From positions 2,914,001-2,978,000 of the forward strand of contig NZ_JAZGLW010000001.1 of assembly GCF_036409155.1 (NCBI RefSeq): a stretch of 64,000 nucleotides of DNA, in the 5' to 3' direction. The stretch comes from Mycobacterium sp. 050128 (lineage in GTDB: Bacteria; Actinomycetota; Actinomycetes; Mycobacteriales; Mycobacteriaceae). The notes beneath the pieces are model-generated. The model was not told the origin of the DNA and did not search any database. It saw only the letters and a program-made list of their open reading frames with translations. Below, piece by piece: positions 8,152-17,511 of the stretch; the stretch's first letter is position 1; each line of letters starts with the position of its first letter. Position numbers and translations under genes: made by a program.

Positions 8152-9323
8152 CCGCCGAACCGCACCGGCATGCGGGTCACCAACGGCAACATGGTGGCCG
8201 GCATCCGGTCCACCTCGCCGCCCAGCTCCAGATCGGGAAAGCGGCCCAGCAGCTCGCCGAAAAACACCGTCGCCGTGAGACGGGCCAATTGCGCACCGAC
8301 ACAAGCATGTTCACCGGAGCCGAAGGCGATGTGCGGGTTCGGACTCCGGGTCACCTTGAATTCTTCGGCGTCGGAACCGAATACGTCCTCGTCACGGTTG
8401 GCCGACCCGTACAGCATCACCACTAATTCACCCTCGGCGATCCGCTGACCGCGAATCTCGGCGTCGGCCGTGGCGGTGCGGGCCATGTGCGTCACGGGGC
8501 TGGTCCAGCGCAACATCTCCTCGACGCCCCCGGGGACCAACGTCGGATCGTCGACGAGTAGCCGGCGTTGGTCGGGGTGCGCGATCAGCGCCAGCGTGCC
8601 GAGCGCGAGCAGGCTGCGGGTGGTTTCGATTCCGGAGGCCAGCAGCAGGAACGAAAAGTCAAGCAGCTCTTCGTCACTGAGCCCAAGCCCGTCGGCCCGC
8701 GCGCCGGCCAGCACCGCCAACACGTCGTCGCCACCGGCGGTGCGGCTGGCCGCGACCAGCTGGCGGATGCAGTGATAGAGCCGGCCCGCGGTCTCGAAGG
8801 CGTCGAGATCGTGGTTGGCGCCGGCGGTGGCGATCACCGTATCCGTCCAGGCCCGGAATTGCTCGCGGTCCTCGCGCGGAACACCGAGTAGTTCGGCGAT
8901 CACGCGCGCCGGCAGGGGAGCGGCAATGGTATCGACGAAGTCGTGTACCGAGCCCGGCTCGATGCCGTCCAGCAACCCGCCCACGATCTCGCGGATCGCC
9001 GGTTCCAGCAGCGCGCCTTGGCGGCGGGTGAATCCGGCGTTGATCAGCTTGCGCAGCTGCCGGTGCCGCGGCGGGTCGGTGAAGATGAGGCTGCTTTCCT
9101 GCACGGGATTCGGCATGCCCGGCGCGGGAATGTTGATGCCGTGGGTGGAGGTGAACAGCGCCGGGTTCGTCGACACGAAGCGGATGTCGTCGTAGCGCAG
9201 CAGCGCCCAGAACTTGGCGACGTCGTTCCAGCACACCGGTGCCGTCGCGCGTAGCTCTTGGTAGCAGGGGTAGGGATCGCCCGCGTAGAAGTCGGGGGAG
9301 TGCAACGGAAACGAACTCTGCAT
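8148..9323 (-). CDS. Cytochrome P450 (second paralogue)
   Basis: 391 residues. It aligns without gaps over most of its length to the P450 at 3005-4186, with roughly two thirds of residues identical by eye. The haem loop FGSGEHACVG holds Cys341, ExxR is Glu269 to Arg272, and the oxygen-activation motif is SGIETT (230-235), with Ser at a position normally Ala or Gly. The ATG at 9321-9323 has GGAGG seven bases upstream. It is convergent with the CoA-transferase and shares its stop tetranucleotide CTAG. The pair probably arose by duplication and may act on different positions or isomers of one substrate class. The electron-transfer partner (ferredoxin or reductase) is not in the window. Confidence 0.93.
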   Translation of the reverse strand: MQSSFPLHSPDFYAGDPYPCYQELRATAPVCWNDVAKFWALLRYDDIRFVSTNPALFTSTHGINIPAPGMPNPVQESSLIFTDPPRHRQLRKLINAGFTRRQGALLEPAIREIVGGLLDGIEPGSVHDFVDTIAAPLPARVIAELLGVPREDREQFRAWTDTVIATAGANHDLDAFETAGRLYHCIRQLVAASRTAGGDDVLAVLAGARADGLGLSDEELLDFSFLLLASGIETTRSLLALGTLALIAHPDQRRLLVDDPTLVPGGVEEMLRWTSPVTHMARTATADAEIRGQRIAEGELVVMLYGSANRDEDVFGSDAEEFKVTRSPNPHIAFGSGEHACVGAQLARLTATVFFGELLGRFPDLELGGEVDRMPATMLPLVTRMPVRFGG

Positions 9324-9424
9324 GGCAAAGCCTCCCTGACCCGGTCGAGCAGCACCCTACCGAAGGCGATGCGACACCGGCGTGAGCCTTTCGTAAACGG
9401 CTTGTCACATGCCAAGCTGCTGAC

Positions 9425-10333
9425 ATGGTCATCGAGATCGCCCGTCCGAAGCTCGAAGGAAACGTCGCCGTCGGCGACGACCGCCAAATCGGGTTCGCCG
9501 AATTCGGTGACCCCCTGGGCCGGGCGGTGTTCTGGCTGCACGGCACCCCGGGTGCCCGCCGGCAAATTCCGACCGAGGCCCGCGTCTACGCCGAAGAACA
9601 CGGCATCCGGCTGATCGGGCTGGATCGGCCGGGGATCGGCTCGTCGACGCCGCACCGCTACGAGAACATCCGGGCGTTCGCCGATGACCTGGGCACGATC
9701 GCCGACACCCTCGGTATCGACAAGATGGCCGTCATCGGCCTGTCCGGCGGGGGCCCGTACGCACTCGCCTGTGCCGCGGTGCTGCCCGATCGCGTCGTGG
9801 CGGCCGGGGTGCTCGGGGGCGTCGCGCCGTTCGTCGGCGACGAAGGGATCAGCAGCGGTCTGATGAACCTGGGCAAGCGGGTGGCGCCGTTGTTGCGGCT
9901 GGGCGGCGACCCGCTGCGGATCGGCGCCAGCCTGATGGTCCGGGCCATCCGTCCGGTCGCGAACACCGCGCTGTATCTGTATGCCGCGATATCGCCGGAA
10001 GCCGACCGGCGGCTGCTCACCCGGCCCGAGTTCGGCGCCATGTTCCTGGACGATTTGCTCAACGGCAGCCGCAAACAGCTCGCGGCCCCGTTCAACGACG
10101 TCATCCTGTTCGTCCGGGACTGGGGGTTCCGGCTCGACGAGGTCAAGGTCCCGGTCCGGTGGTGGCACGGCGACAGCGACCACATCGTGCCCTTTGCCCA
10201 CGGCCAGCACGTGGCGTCCAAGCTGGCGGACTGCGAATTGTTCGTGCTGCCCGGCGAAAGTCATCTGGCCGGGCTGGGCCGCGGCGAAGAGATCCTGGCC
10301 ACGCTGATGAAAATATGGGACGAGCAGGCCTGA
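9425..10333 (+). CDS. Alpha/beta hydrolase (Rv1191-like)
   Basis: 302 residues. The nucleophile elbow GLSGGG gives Ser107, HGDSDHIVP gives Asp252, and GESHLAG gives His280, a complete triad. The oxyanion stretch WLHGTPGARRQ is near residue 38. There is no signal peptide, so it is cytosolic. It corresponds in position and length to Rv1191 and is followed 36 bp later by fadD36. The Rv1192 gene that separates them in M. tuberculosis is absent. The upstream 101 bp is shared with the divergent P450. An ester, lactone or epoxide substrate cannot be chosen from the sequence. Confidence 0.87.
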   Translation: MVIEIARPKLEGNVAVGDDRQIGFAEFGDPLGRAVFWLHGTPGARRQIPTEARVYAEEHGIRLIGLDRPGIGSSTPHRYENIRAFADDLGTIADTLGIDKMAVIGLSGGGPYALACAAVLPDRVVAAGVLGGVAPFVGDEGISSGLMNLGKRVAPLLRLGGDPLRIGASLMVRAIRPVANTALYLYAAISPEADRRLLTRPEFGAMFLDDLLNGSRKQLAAPFNDVILFVRDWGFRLDEVKVPVRWWHGDSDHIVPFAHGQHVASKLADCELFVLPGESHLAGLGRGEEILATLMKIWDEQA

Positions 10334-10369
10334 CGGCGCATAGCCGACAAGTCTCGGTAGCCTGCTGAG

Positions 10370-11791
10370 GTGCTGCTCGCCTCGCTGAATCCCGCTGCCG
10401 TGACCGCCACCGACATCCCCGACGCGGTCAAGATCGACGGCGCCGTATTGAGTCGCAGCGACCTGGTCGGCGGTGCCACGTCGGTGGCCGAACGCGTCGC
10501 CGGGGCGGACCGGGTCGCGGTCCTGGCCACCCCGAGCGTGTCGACCGTGCTGGCGGTCACCGGCTGCCTGATCGCCGGCGTCCCGTTCGTCCCGGTGCCC
10601 TCCGATGTCGGCGCGGCCGAACGCAAGCACATGCTGACCGACTCCGGCGCGCAGGCCTGGTTGGGACCCGAGCCTGACGAGCCCGAAGGGCTGCCGCACA
10701 TCCCGGTACGACTGCACGCGCGCTCCTGGCATCGCTATCCCGAGCCGGCGCCCGAGGCCACCGCAATGGTCATCTACACCTCCGGCACCACGGGAGCGCC
10801 CAAGGGCGTCGTGGTGAGCCGCCGCGCCATCGCCGCCGACCTGGATGCGCTGGCGCAGGCCTGGCAGTGGACTCCCGACGATGTACTGGTGCACGGCTTG
10901 CCGCTGTTTCACATCCACGGCTTGGTGCTGGGTCTGCTCGGGTCGCTGCGGATGGGAAATCGCTTCGTACACACCGGAAAACCGACACCGGCCGGCTATG
11001 CGAAGGCCCACACGGAGTCCGGTGGCACCCTGTACTTCGCGGTGCCGACGGTGTGGTCGCGGGTGGCGGCCGATCAGACGGCGGCCGAGACATTGCGATC
11101 GGCACGGCTGCTGGTGTCCGGTAGCGCGGCGCTTCCGATACCGGTGTTCGACCGGCTGGAACAGCTGACCGGGCACCGGCCCATCGAACGCTACGGCGCC
11201 TCGGAGTCGTTGATCACGGTGTCGACGCGCGCCGACGGTGAACGCCGCCCGGGCTGGGTCGGGCTGCCGCTGAGTGGCGTCGAGACCAGACTGCTCGACG
11301 ACGCCGGCGACCCCGTCCCGCACGACGGGGAAACGGTTGGCAAGCTTGCGGTTCGGGGCCCGACCCTGTTCGACGGGTACCTGAATCGGCCGGAGGCCAC
11401 CGCGGAGGTTTTCGATGCCGACGGTTGGTACTCCACCGGCGATGTCGCGGTCATCGACGGCGAGGGAATGCACCGCATCGTCGGCCGCGAATCGGTTGAC
11501 CTGATCAAATCGGGGGGATATCGCATTGGCGCAGGCGAAATCGAGACATCGCTATTGGGGCACCCCGGCGTGCAGGAGGCGGCCGTTGTCGGAATGCCCG
11601 ACGACGACCTGGGCCAGCGCATCGTCGCGTTCGTGGTCGGCGCTTCCGATCTCAACGCCGACGAACTGATTAACTTTGTCGCCCAAGACCTTTCGATACA
11701 CAAACGCCCGCGCGAGGTGCGGTTCGTGGACGCGTTGCCGCGCAACGCGATGGGCAAGGTCGTCAAGAAGCAGTTGCTGTCCGAGGGATGA
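10370..11791 (+). CDS. fadD36: Acyl-CoA synthetase FadD36, MatB-like
   Basis: 473 residues from a GTG, the same length as Rv1193. It is an ANL superfamily ligase: the P-loop YTSGTTGAPKG is at 136-146, followed by HGLPLFHIHGLVLGLLGSLR, the adenylate motif ERYGASES, the hinge region STGDVAVIDGEG, and the C-terminal catalytic Lys in NAMGKVVKKQ. The body, including STRADGERRPGWVGLPLSG, is strikingly close to Streptomyces MatB, which makes malonyl- and methylmalonyl-CoA. A dicarboxylate substrate is therefore more likely than a fatty acid. It lies 36 bp after the hydrolase and is probably co-transcribed with it. Confidence 0.9.
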   Translation: MLLASLNPAAVTATDIPDAVKIDGAVLSRSDLVGGATSVAERVAGADRVAVLATPSVSTVLAVTGCLIAGVPFVPVPSDVGAAERKHMLTDSGAQAWLGPEPDEPEGLPHIPVRLHARSWHRYPEPAPEATAMVIYTSGTTGAPKGVVVSRRAIAADLDALAQAWQWTPDDVLVHGLPLFHIHGLVLGLLGSLRMGNRFVHTGKPTPAGYAKAHTESGGTLYFAVPTVWSRVAADQTAAETLRSARLLVSGSAALPIPVFDRLEQLTGHRPIERYGASESLITVSTRADGERRPGWVGLPLSGVETRLLDDAGDPVPHDGETVGKLAVRGPTLFDGYLNRPEATAEVFDADGWYSTGDVAVIDGEGMHRIVGRESVDLIKSGGYRIGAGEIETSLLGHPGVQEAAVVGMPDDDLGQRIVAFVVGASDLNADELINFVAQDLSIHKRPREVRFVDALPRNAMGKVVKKQLLSEG

Positions 11792-11851
11792 GACGTAGAG
11801 CCGGTTCTGGTATGCAGGCAAACACACCAAAGGGACAGGTGAGGACGGGCC

Positions 11852-13174
11852 ATGGGTGAGTCGATCCGCGCGGCGGGTGCTGCGACGACGATCGCGGACC
11901 AGCCGCGCGCCACCCCGATGGCGCGGGTCGCGATCTCGTGTCTGGTCGGCTCGGCAATCGAGTTCTACGACTTCCTGATCTACGGCACCGCGGCGGCGCT
12001 GGTGTTTCCCGCCGTGTTCTTTCCGAACCTCACACCCGGCATGGCGATGATCGCCTCGATGGGAACGTTCGCCACGGCATTTTTGTCGCGACCCATCGGC
12101 GCGGCCGTCTTCGGGTACTTCGGCGACCGGCTGGGCCGCAAGAAGACGCTGATCTCCACGTTGCTGATCATGGCCGTGGCCACCGTGAGTGTCGGCCTGG
12201 TTCCCAGCACCGCGTCCATCGGGATGGCGGCGCCGTTGATCCTGATGGGGCTGCGGCTGCTGCAGGGTTTTGCGGTGGGCGGCGAATGGGCCGGGTCGGC
12301 GTTGTTGAGCGCCGAATACGCCCCGGGCGGTCGACGTGGTTTGTACGGCATGTTCACCCTGCTGGGCGGCGGTGTCGCCGGAGTGCTGAGCAGCCTGACC
12401 TTCCTCGGCGTGAACGTCACGATCGGCGAATACAGCCCCGAGTTTCTGCAGTGGGGATGGCGGATACCGTTCCTGATCAGCTCGGTGTTGATCGCACTGG
12501 CGTTGTACGTGCGGCTCAACATCGACGAGACTCCGGTGTTCGCCGAGGAAAAGTCACGCGACCTGGTGCCGAAAGCGCCGCTGGCCGAGGTGTTTCGCCT
12601 GCAGGGCCGGGAGATCGTGTTGGCCGCCGGCAGCGTGCTGTGCACGATGGCGTTCTGCTACATGGGCAACACGTATTTCACGATGTATGCGCACACGCAC
12701 CTGGGTTACACGCGCGGCTTCATCTGGTCGATCGGCGTGCTGAGCGGTCTGGTGAGCATCGCGTCGGTAATCGCGTCGGCGATTCTGAGCGATCGATTCG
12801 GCCGGCGCCGGATCATGTTGGTGGGCTGGGCGGCCTGTGTGCCGTGGGCGTTCGTGGTGATCCCCCTGATCGACACCGGCGATAAGGCCTTGTATGCGGT
12901 TGCGATTGTCGGCACCTTCGCGATCTCCGGGATCGGCAGCGGACCCATCGGAGCCTTTATCCCCGAACTCTTCGCGACCCGTTACCGCTATAGCGGCTCG
13001 GCACTGGCGATCAACCTGGCCGGCGTCTTCGGTGGAGCGCTTCCGCCGCTGATCGCCGGGACGCTGCTGGCGACCTACGGCGGCTGGTCGATCGGGGTGA
13101 TGCTGGCTGCCCTCGCGTTGACCAGCCTGGTCTCGGCCTATCTGCTGCCCGAAATGCACGGGACGTCGCTGTAG
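11852..13174 (+). CDS. MFS metabolite:proton symporter (Rv1200-like)
   Basis: 440 residues with about 12 hydrophobic segments. The early motif GSAIEFYDFLIYGTAAALVF and the loop GYFGDRLGRKKTL identify the MHS (KgtP/ShiA/ProP-type) branch of the major facilitator superfamily. It would import a small organic acid, osmolyte or similar molecule with protons across the plasma membrane. The ATG at 11852 follows GTGAGGACG. It lies 60 bp after fadD36. In M. tuberculosis the two are separated by Rv1194c, PE13, PPE18, esxKL and IS1081. The stop is one base from that of the convergent dapD. Confidence 0.9.
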   Translation: MGESIRAAGAATTIADQPRATPMARVAISCLVGSAIEFYDFLIYGTAAALVFPAVFFPNLTPGMAMIASMGTFATAFLSRPIGAAVFGYFGDRLGRKKTLISTLLIMAVATVSVGLVPSTASIGMAAPLILMGLRLLQGFAVGGEWAGSALLSAEYAPGGRRGLYGMFTLLGGGVAGVLSSLTFLGVNVTIGEYSPEFLQWGWRIPFLISSVLIALALYVRLNIDETPVFAEEKSRDLVPKAPLAEVFRLQGREIVLAAGSVLCTMAFCYMGNTYFTMYAHTHLGYTRGFIWSIGVLSGLVSIASVIASAILSDRFGRRRIMLVGWAACVPWAFVVIPLIDTGDKALYAVAIVGTFAISGIGSGPIGAFIPELFATRYRYSGSALAINLAGVFGGALPPLIAGTLLATYGGWSIGVMLAALALTSLVSAYLLPEMHGTSL

Positions 13175-13175
13175 C

Positions 13176-14120
13176 TCAGTTGGCGTGCAGGTCCTCGTTC
13201 AGCGCAATGCCCTGACCGCCGCGGGCCACCACTTCCACGGCACCGCTGACCGAATTGCGGCGGAACAACAGGTTGTTGCCGCCCGACAGCTCGAGTGCCT
13301 TCATCGTTTTGGCCTCGGGCGTAATGACTTTGGTGCCGGCCGTGACATACAGGCCGGCTTCGATGACGCAGTCGTCGCCCAGCGAGATGCCCAGGCCCGC
13401 GTTGGCGCCGAGCAGACACCTCTTGCCGATCGAAATGACTTCGGTGCCACCGCCGGACAGTGTGCCCATGATCGAGGCGCCGCCGCCGATGTCGGAGCCG
13501 TCGCCCACCACCACGCCGGCCGAGATGCGGCCTTCGACCATCGACGTGCCCAGCGTGCCGGCGTTGTAGTTGACGAAACCTTCGTGCATCACCGTGGTGC
13601 CGGATGCGAGGTGCGCGCCCAGGCGCACCCGGTCGGCGTCGGCGATGCGGACCCCGGTGGGCATCACGTAGTCGACCATCCTCGGGAACTTGTCGACGCC
13701 GTAGACGGTCACCTGCCCCTTGCGGCGCAGCCGCGCGCGGACCGTCTCGAAACCCTCGATCGCGCAGGGTCCGTGGTTAGTCCACACCACATTGGTCAAC
13801 ACCCCGAACAAGCCGCCGGCGTTCAGCCCATGCGGCGCGACCAGGCGGTGCGACAGCAGATGCAGCCGCAGGTAGGCGTCGTAGGCGTCGGCGGCCACCT
13901 CGTCGAGTGAGCCGATAACCGTGCGCACGGCCACGGTTTCGGTGTTGCGGTCGTCGTCGCGTCCGACCAGTGCGGCCAGCTCCGGCGGAACATCGGACAG
14001 CGCGAGGCGCGACGTGCCGCTGGTGTCCGACTCCGTCAGTTCCGGTGCGGGAAACCACGTGTCGAGGATCGATCCGTCGGAAGCCAGCGTCGCCAGCCCG
14101 ATACCTGCAGCTCCAGTCAC
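13176..14120 (-). CDS. dapD: Tetrahydrodipicolinate N-succinyltransferase
   Basis: 314 residues from the GTG at 14118-14120 ([13 protein letters not shown]). A CTG three codons upstream would give the 317 residues I recall for Rv1201c. Left-handed beta-helix hexapeptide repeats run through the C-terminal half (for example [19 protein letters not shown]), after the conserved [11 protein letters not shown] and [12 protein letters not shown] stretches. It converts tetrahydrodipicolinate and succinyl-CoA to N-succinyl-2-amino-6-oxopimelate, an early step of meso-DAP and lysine synthesis for peptidoglycan. It is divergent from dapE across 47 bp, so the two pathway genes probably share a control region. 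It ends with [11 protein letters not shown], as in M. tuberculosis. Confidence 0.96.
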   Translation of the reverse strand: MTGAAGIGLATLASDGSILDTWFPAPELTESDTSGTSRLALSDVPPELAALVGRDDDRNTETVAVRTVIGSLDEVAADAYDAYLRLHLLSHRLVAPHGLNAGGLFGVLTNVVWTNHGPCAIEGFETVRARLRRKGQVTVYGVDKFPRMVDYVMPTGVRIADADRVRLGAHLASGTTVMHEGFVNYNAGTLGTSMVEGRISAGVVVGDGSDIGGGASIMGTLSGGGTEVISIGKRCLLGANAGLGISLGDDCVIEAGLYVTAGTKVITPEAKTMKALELSGGNNLLFRRNSVSGAVEVVARGGQGIALNEDLHAN

Positions 14121-14167
14121 GGCGGTCAGGTTACTTGCCGCGCCGAGCAGACGGATAGCCTGGTTGC

Positions 14168-15244
14168 GTGCTGGACTTGCATTCCGATCCGATCGAGTTG
14201 ACCGCGGCGCTGGTCGACATCCCCAGCGAGTCGCGAGACGAAGCACGCATCGCCGACGAGGTGGAGGCCGCGCTGCGCGCCCAGACCACCGGCTTCGAGA
14301 TCGTCCGCAGCGGCAACGCGGTGCTGGCGCGCACCCAGCGAAACCTGCCGTCGCGGGTGCTGCTGGCCGGCCATCTCGACACCGTCCCGGTTGCCGACAA
14401 CCTGCCCAGCCATCGCTGCACCGGCGCCGAAGGCGATGTGCTGCACGGCTGTGGCACTTCGGACATGAAATCCGGCGACGCCGTCTTTCTGCATCTGGCC
14501 GCCACGGTGGCCGAACCGGCACACGATCTGACGCTGGTGCTCTACGACTGCGAGGAAATCGACGCGGCTGCAAACGGTTTGGGCCGCATCGAGCGCGAGC
14601 TGCCGGACTGGTTGGCCGCCGACGTCGCGATCCTGGGCGAGCCCACCGGCGGCTACATCGAGGCCGGCTGCCAGGGGACGCTGCGAGTTGTGGTCAGCGC
14701 CACCGGAACTCGCGCGCACTCGGCGCGGTCATGGTTGGGCGACAACGCAATTCACAAACTCGGTACGGTGCTGGACCGGTTGGCCTCGTACCAGGCTCGG
14801 ACGGTCGACATCGACGGCTGCCAATACCGCGAAGGCCTCTCGGCGGTGCGGGTCGACGGCGGCGTCGCCGGCAACGTGATTCCCGACGCCGCCTCGGTCA
14901 CCGTCAATTACCGCTTCGCCCCCGACCGGTCGCTCACCGAGGCGCTGCAACACGTGCACGACGTGCTGGACGGAATCGACGTGCGGATCGAGCAGACCGA
15001 CGGCGCGGCGGGAGCGCTACCCGGGTTGTCGCGGCCGGCCGCCAAGGCGCTGGTCGAGGCCGCCGGTGGGCAGGTGCGCGCCAAGTACGGCTGGACGGAC
15101 GTGTCCCGATTCGCCGCCCTGGGCATCCCGGCGGTCAACTTCGGGCCCGGCGACCCCAACCTGGCGCACACCCGCGACGAGCGGGTACCCGTCGCCGCGA
15201 TCACCGCCGCCGTGGACATGCTGCGGGGATACCTGGGCGGCTAA
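14168..15244 (+). CDS. dapE: Succinyl-diaminopimelate desuccinylase
   Basis: 358 residues of an M20-family metallopeptidase starting at GTG 14168 ([20 protein letters not shown]). Metal ligands and the catalytic acid are visible: the His and Asp in [11 protein letters not shown], Asp in [11 protein letters not shown], the Glu pair in YDCEEIDAA, Glu in ILGEPTGG, and the C-terminal His in [11 protein letters not shown]. It hydrolyses N-succinyl-LL-DAP to LL-DAP and succinate in the cytosol, requiring two zinc ions. It is divergent from dapD. Its TAA stop overlaps the stop of the convergent 723-aa ATPase gene by four bases. Confidence 0.95.
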   Translation: MLDLHSDPIELTAALVDIPSESRDEARIADEVEAALRAQTTGFEIVRSGNAVLARTQRNLPSRVLLAGHLDTVPVADNLPSHRCTGAEGDVLHGCGTSDMKSGDAVFLHLAATVAEPAHDLTLVLYDCEEIDAAANGLGRIERELPDWLAADVAILGEPTGGYIEAGCQGTLRVVVSATGTRAHSARSWLGDNAIHKLGTVLDRLASYQARTVDIDGCQYREGLSAVRVDGGVAGNVIPDAASVTVNYRFAPDRSLTEALQHVHDVLDGIDVRIEQTDGAAGALPGLSRPAAKALVEAAGGQVRAKYGWTDVSRFAALGIPAVNFGPGDPNLAHTRDERVPVAAITAAVDMLRGYLGG

Positions 15245-17412
15245 GCGCACTGCTGGGCCTGCGCGGCCGCATTGGCGGCCGCGGCGTGCAGACCGACCGC
15301 CGTCAGCTCCCCGGCCACCGCGCGCAGCGCGTCGCCGTCGTTGGTCGCCAGCGCCTTGGCATGCGCCAGCGCGAGCTGTCCCGCCACGCAGTCGACCTCG
15401 TCGCACAGCCGGGCCAGCGGATCCACCGCGCGGATGTCGCCGAGGCGGACGGCCTCGTGCCAGACGCGAAGCGCCACCGCCGACTGCCCGCGCCGTTCGG
15501 CCATCCGGGCCGCGTCGCGGGCCGCCGAAATCGCCCCGTGCGAGTCGCGCGCGGCGGCCAGCCGCCAGGCCCGGGCCACGCCCAGCTCGGGGCTGAACAG
15601 AGCCGACTTGGTGCCATGCCGAGATTCCGCTCTGCTCAAGGCTTTTGCCGCGGCAGCGATGTCGCCCTGTTGGGCCAGCGCGGTGGCCAGCAGCATCAGC
15701 GACAGCGGCCCCCACGAGTAGCCGGTGCGTTCCAGGGCCGCGGCCGCCGGGCCCAACAGCGCGGCGGCATCGGCGAATCGGCCGGCGGCGATCAGCATGT
15801 GCGCGAGCAGCACCTCGCCGATCGCGCGGCCGGGCTGCTGCAATTCGGCGAAATCGGTGAATTGCTGCGCCAGTTCGGTCGCCGTTTCGACCCGGCCCGC
15901 CATCAGCAGGGTTGTCGTCTCGCCCAGGCCGACCGTGAACCGCAGCAGTCCGGGGTGCTCGGCGTTGCGCGCCCGCTGCGCCAGCGGCTCGACGTCGGCG
16001 AACCGGCCTTGGCGCGCCGAACACAGCGTGGCCGCGCTGGCCGCCCAGGCCACCGCCTGGTCGTCGGCGGCCGGTGAGTCCAGCACCCGGTGCGCGATCT
16101 CGACGGCACCCTCGACGTTGCCCGCATTCATCGCGAAGGTGGCGCTGAGCGCGTCGAGGGTGAGGCGTCCAGCGACGTCGTCGACCCGATTGCGGATGGT
16201 CAGCAGGAACGCGGTGGCCCGCTCCGGCTCGCTGAGCATGAAGAACTGGTTGGCCGCCCGCAGCAGGGTCCAGGCCATCAGTTCGTCTTCTGACAACGCG
16301 GCGGAGTCGACGGCGGCCAGCAGTTCCTCTGCCTCTCGGCCCCGGCCCTGAAACGCCAGCGAATTCGCCAGCGGCAGCCGCGCGGCCAGTGCCTGGCCAT
16401 CCTCGCAGCGCGCCAGCGCGGCGCGGGCGAATCGCTCGCCCAGCGTCAGATCGCCGAGCCGCAGCGCCTGCTGTGCGGCGTCGACGACCTCGGCCACCGG
16501 CTGCGGGGCATCGCTGTCCAGCGCCAGGGACGCCAGCCGCAGCCGGTCGCTGAGGTGATCCGACGGATGCAGGGACTGCAGCTCGACCAACTGGGTGCGC
16601 CGCCGCCGGGCACCATCGGCGCCCAACGCGGCCCGCACCCGTTCGGAGAACAGGGGGTGGGCGGTGTAGACGACCGGATCTCCCCCGCGAGCGGGAGGTG
16701 CCTCCACGGCGTGCTCGTCGCGCACCCGGGTTTCGGCCGCGCCCCACTCCTGCGCCACGGTGACCGCGCCGTCGCCGGCCAGCGCGGTGAGATCGGCCAG
16801 CGACAGCGGCTCCTCGACGGCGAGATAGTCGAGCACCGCCCGCGCGGCCGCGGGCAACTCGGCGATGAAGGTGTCGACCTCGGCCGTGCTGGTGGCCTCT
16901 CCGGGCGCGTCGACATCGATGCGCTCCAGCAGGCCGTCGGTCCACAGCGCGGCGATCACCTCCGGTGCGGCGTCCGCGCGGGCGGTGACGATCATCCGGC
17001 CGGTGCCGCCCAGCGCCAACTGGTAGACGAGGGTGGCCGACAGGATGTCCAGGTTGTGAGCGTCGTCGACGATCAGCAGCAGATCGCCGTGCCGGTCGCG
17101 GCTCAACGATGCCCGGGCCGCCCGCAGCAACGCGGCCGGCTTCCCGATGTCGGCCCCGAAACTGGAGAAGTCCACGATATGGCCGAAGGCGCCGAACGGG
17201 ACCACGCGCTCGGTCGGGGTGCCGGTGACCCAGCGGATGAAAGTGCTCGGGTTGCCGCTGGCGAAGTTCTCGGCGGCCAACCGCGCCAGGGTCGACTTGC
17301 CGACACCGTCGGGACCGAGCACCACCGCACCGCGCCGCGCCCCGTCACCCAGAGCGGAGTTCAGTCGTTCCAACGTGGACGCGTGCTGCGGGACGTTCCA
17401 TCGAATCGGCAT
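15241..17412 (-). CDS. Large P-loop ATPase with TPR-like C-terminus (Rv1204c plus Rv1203c)
   Basis: 723 residues. The N-terminal STAND/AAA-type NTPase has Walker [10 protein letters not shown] near residue 33 and Walker [12 protein letters not shown] near 109. A long alpha-helical, alanine-rich region with repeated helical pairs of TPR or MalT-like character follows. The layout is that of a LuxR-family (LAL) regulator, but no C-terminal helix-turn-helix can be seen, so DNA binding is doubtful. As I recall, M. tuberculosis carries this as two genes, Rv1204c (about 562 aa) and Rv1203c (about 194 aa). Here it is one open frame. The start is the ATG at 17412; the stop overlaps dapE. Function unknown. 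Confidence 0.8.
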   Translation of the reverse strand: MPIRWNVPQHASTLERLNSALGDGARRGAVVLGPDGVGKSTLARLAAENFASGNPSTFIRWVTGTPTERVVPFGAFGHIVDFSSFGADIGKPAALLRAARASLSRDRHGDLLLIVDDAHNLDILSATLVYQLALGGTGRMIVTARADAAPEVIAALWTDGLLERIDVDAPGEATSTAEVDTFIAELPAAARAVLDYLAVEEPLSLADLTALAGDGAVTVAQEWGAAETRVRDEHAVEAPPARGGDPVVYTAHPLFSERVRAALGADGARRRRTQLVELQSLHPSDHLSDRLRLASLALDSDAPQPVAEVVDAAQQALRLGDLTLGERFARAALARCEDGQALAARLPLANSLAFQGRGREAEELLAAVDSAALSEDELMAWTLLRAANQFFMLSEPERATAFLLTIRNRVDDVAGRLTLDALSATFAMNAGNVEGAVEIAHRVLDSPAADDQAVAWAASAATLCSARQGRFADVEPLAQRARNAEHPGLLRFTVGLGETTTLLMAGRVETATELAQQFTDFAELQQPGRAIGEVLLAHMLIAAGRFADAAALLGPAAAALERTGYSWGPLSLMLLATALAQQGDIAAAAKALSRAESRHGTKSALFSPELGVARAWRLAAARDSHGAISAARDAARMAERRGQSAVALRVWHEAVRLGDIRAVDPLARLCDEVDCVAGQLALAHAKALATNDGDALRAVAGELTAVGLHAAAANAAAQAQQCA

Positions 17413-17511
17413 CGCCGGATTTTATTGCGGCGCGGTGTCCAGCCGGTGACTAGCCAGCGCGAAAGCCCCGTATGCGCACGGCTCGAAGGGCTTTGGTCTA
17501 CCTTGGCGACT

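Noticed and set aside
9044..11473. Leftward open frame of 809 codons opposite the hydrolase and fadD36
   Set aside because: It is a shadow of high-GC codon use on the other strand. It has no recognisable domain, while both rightward genes have full motif sets.
13921..16077. Rightward open frame of 718 codons across dapD, dapE and the ATPase gene
   Set aside because: Arg/Gly/Ala-rich translation with no family resemblance. Three well-supported genes occupy the region in other frames.
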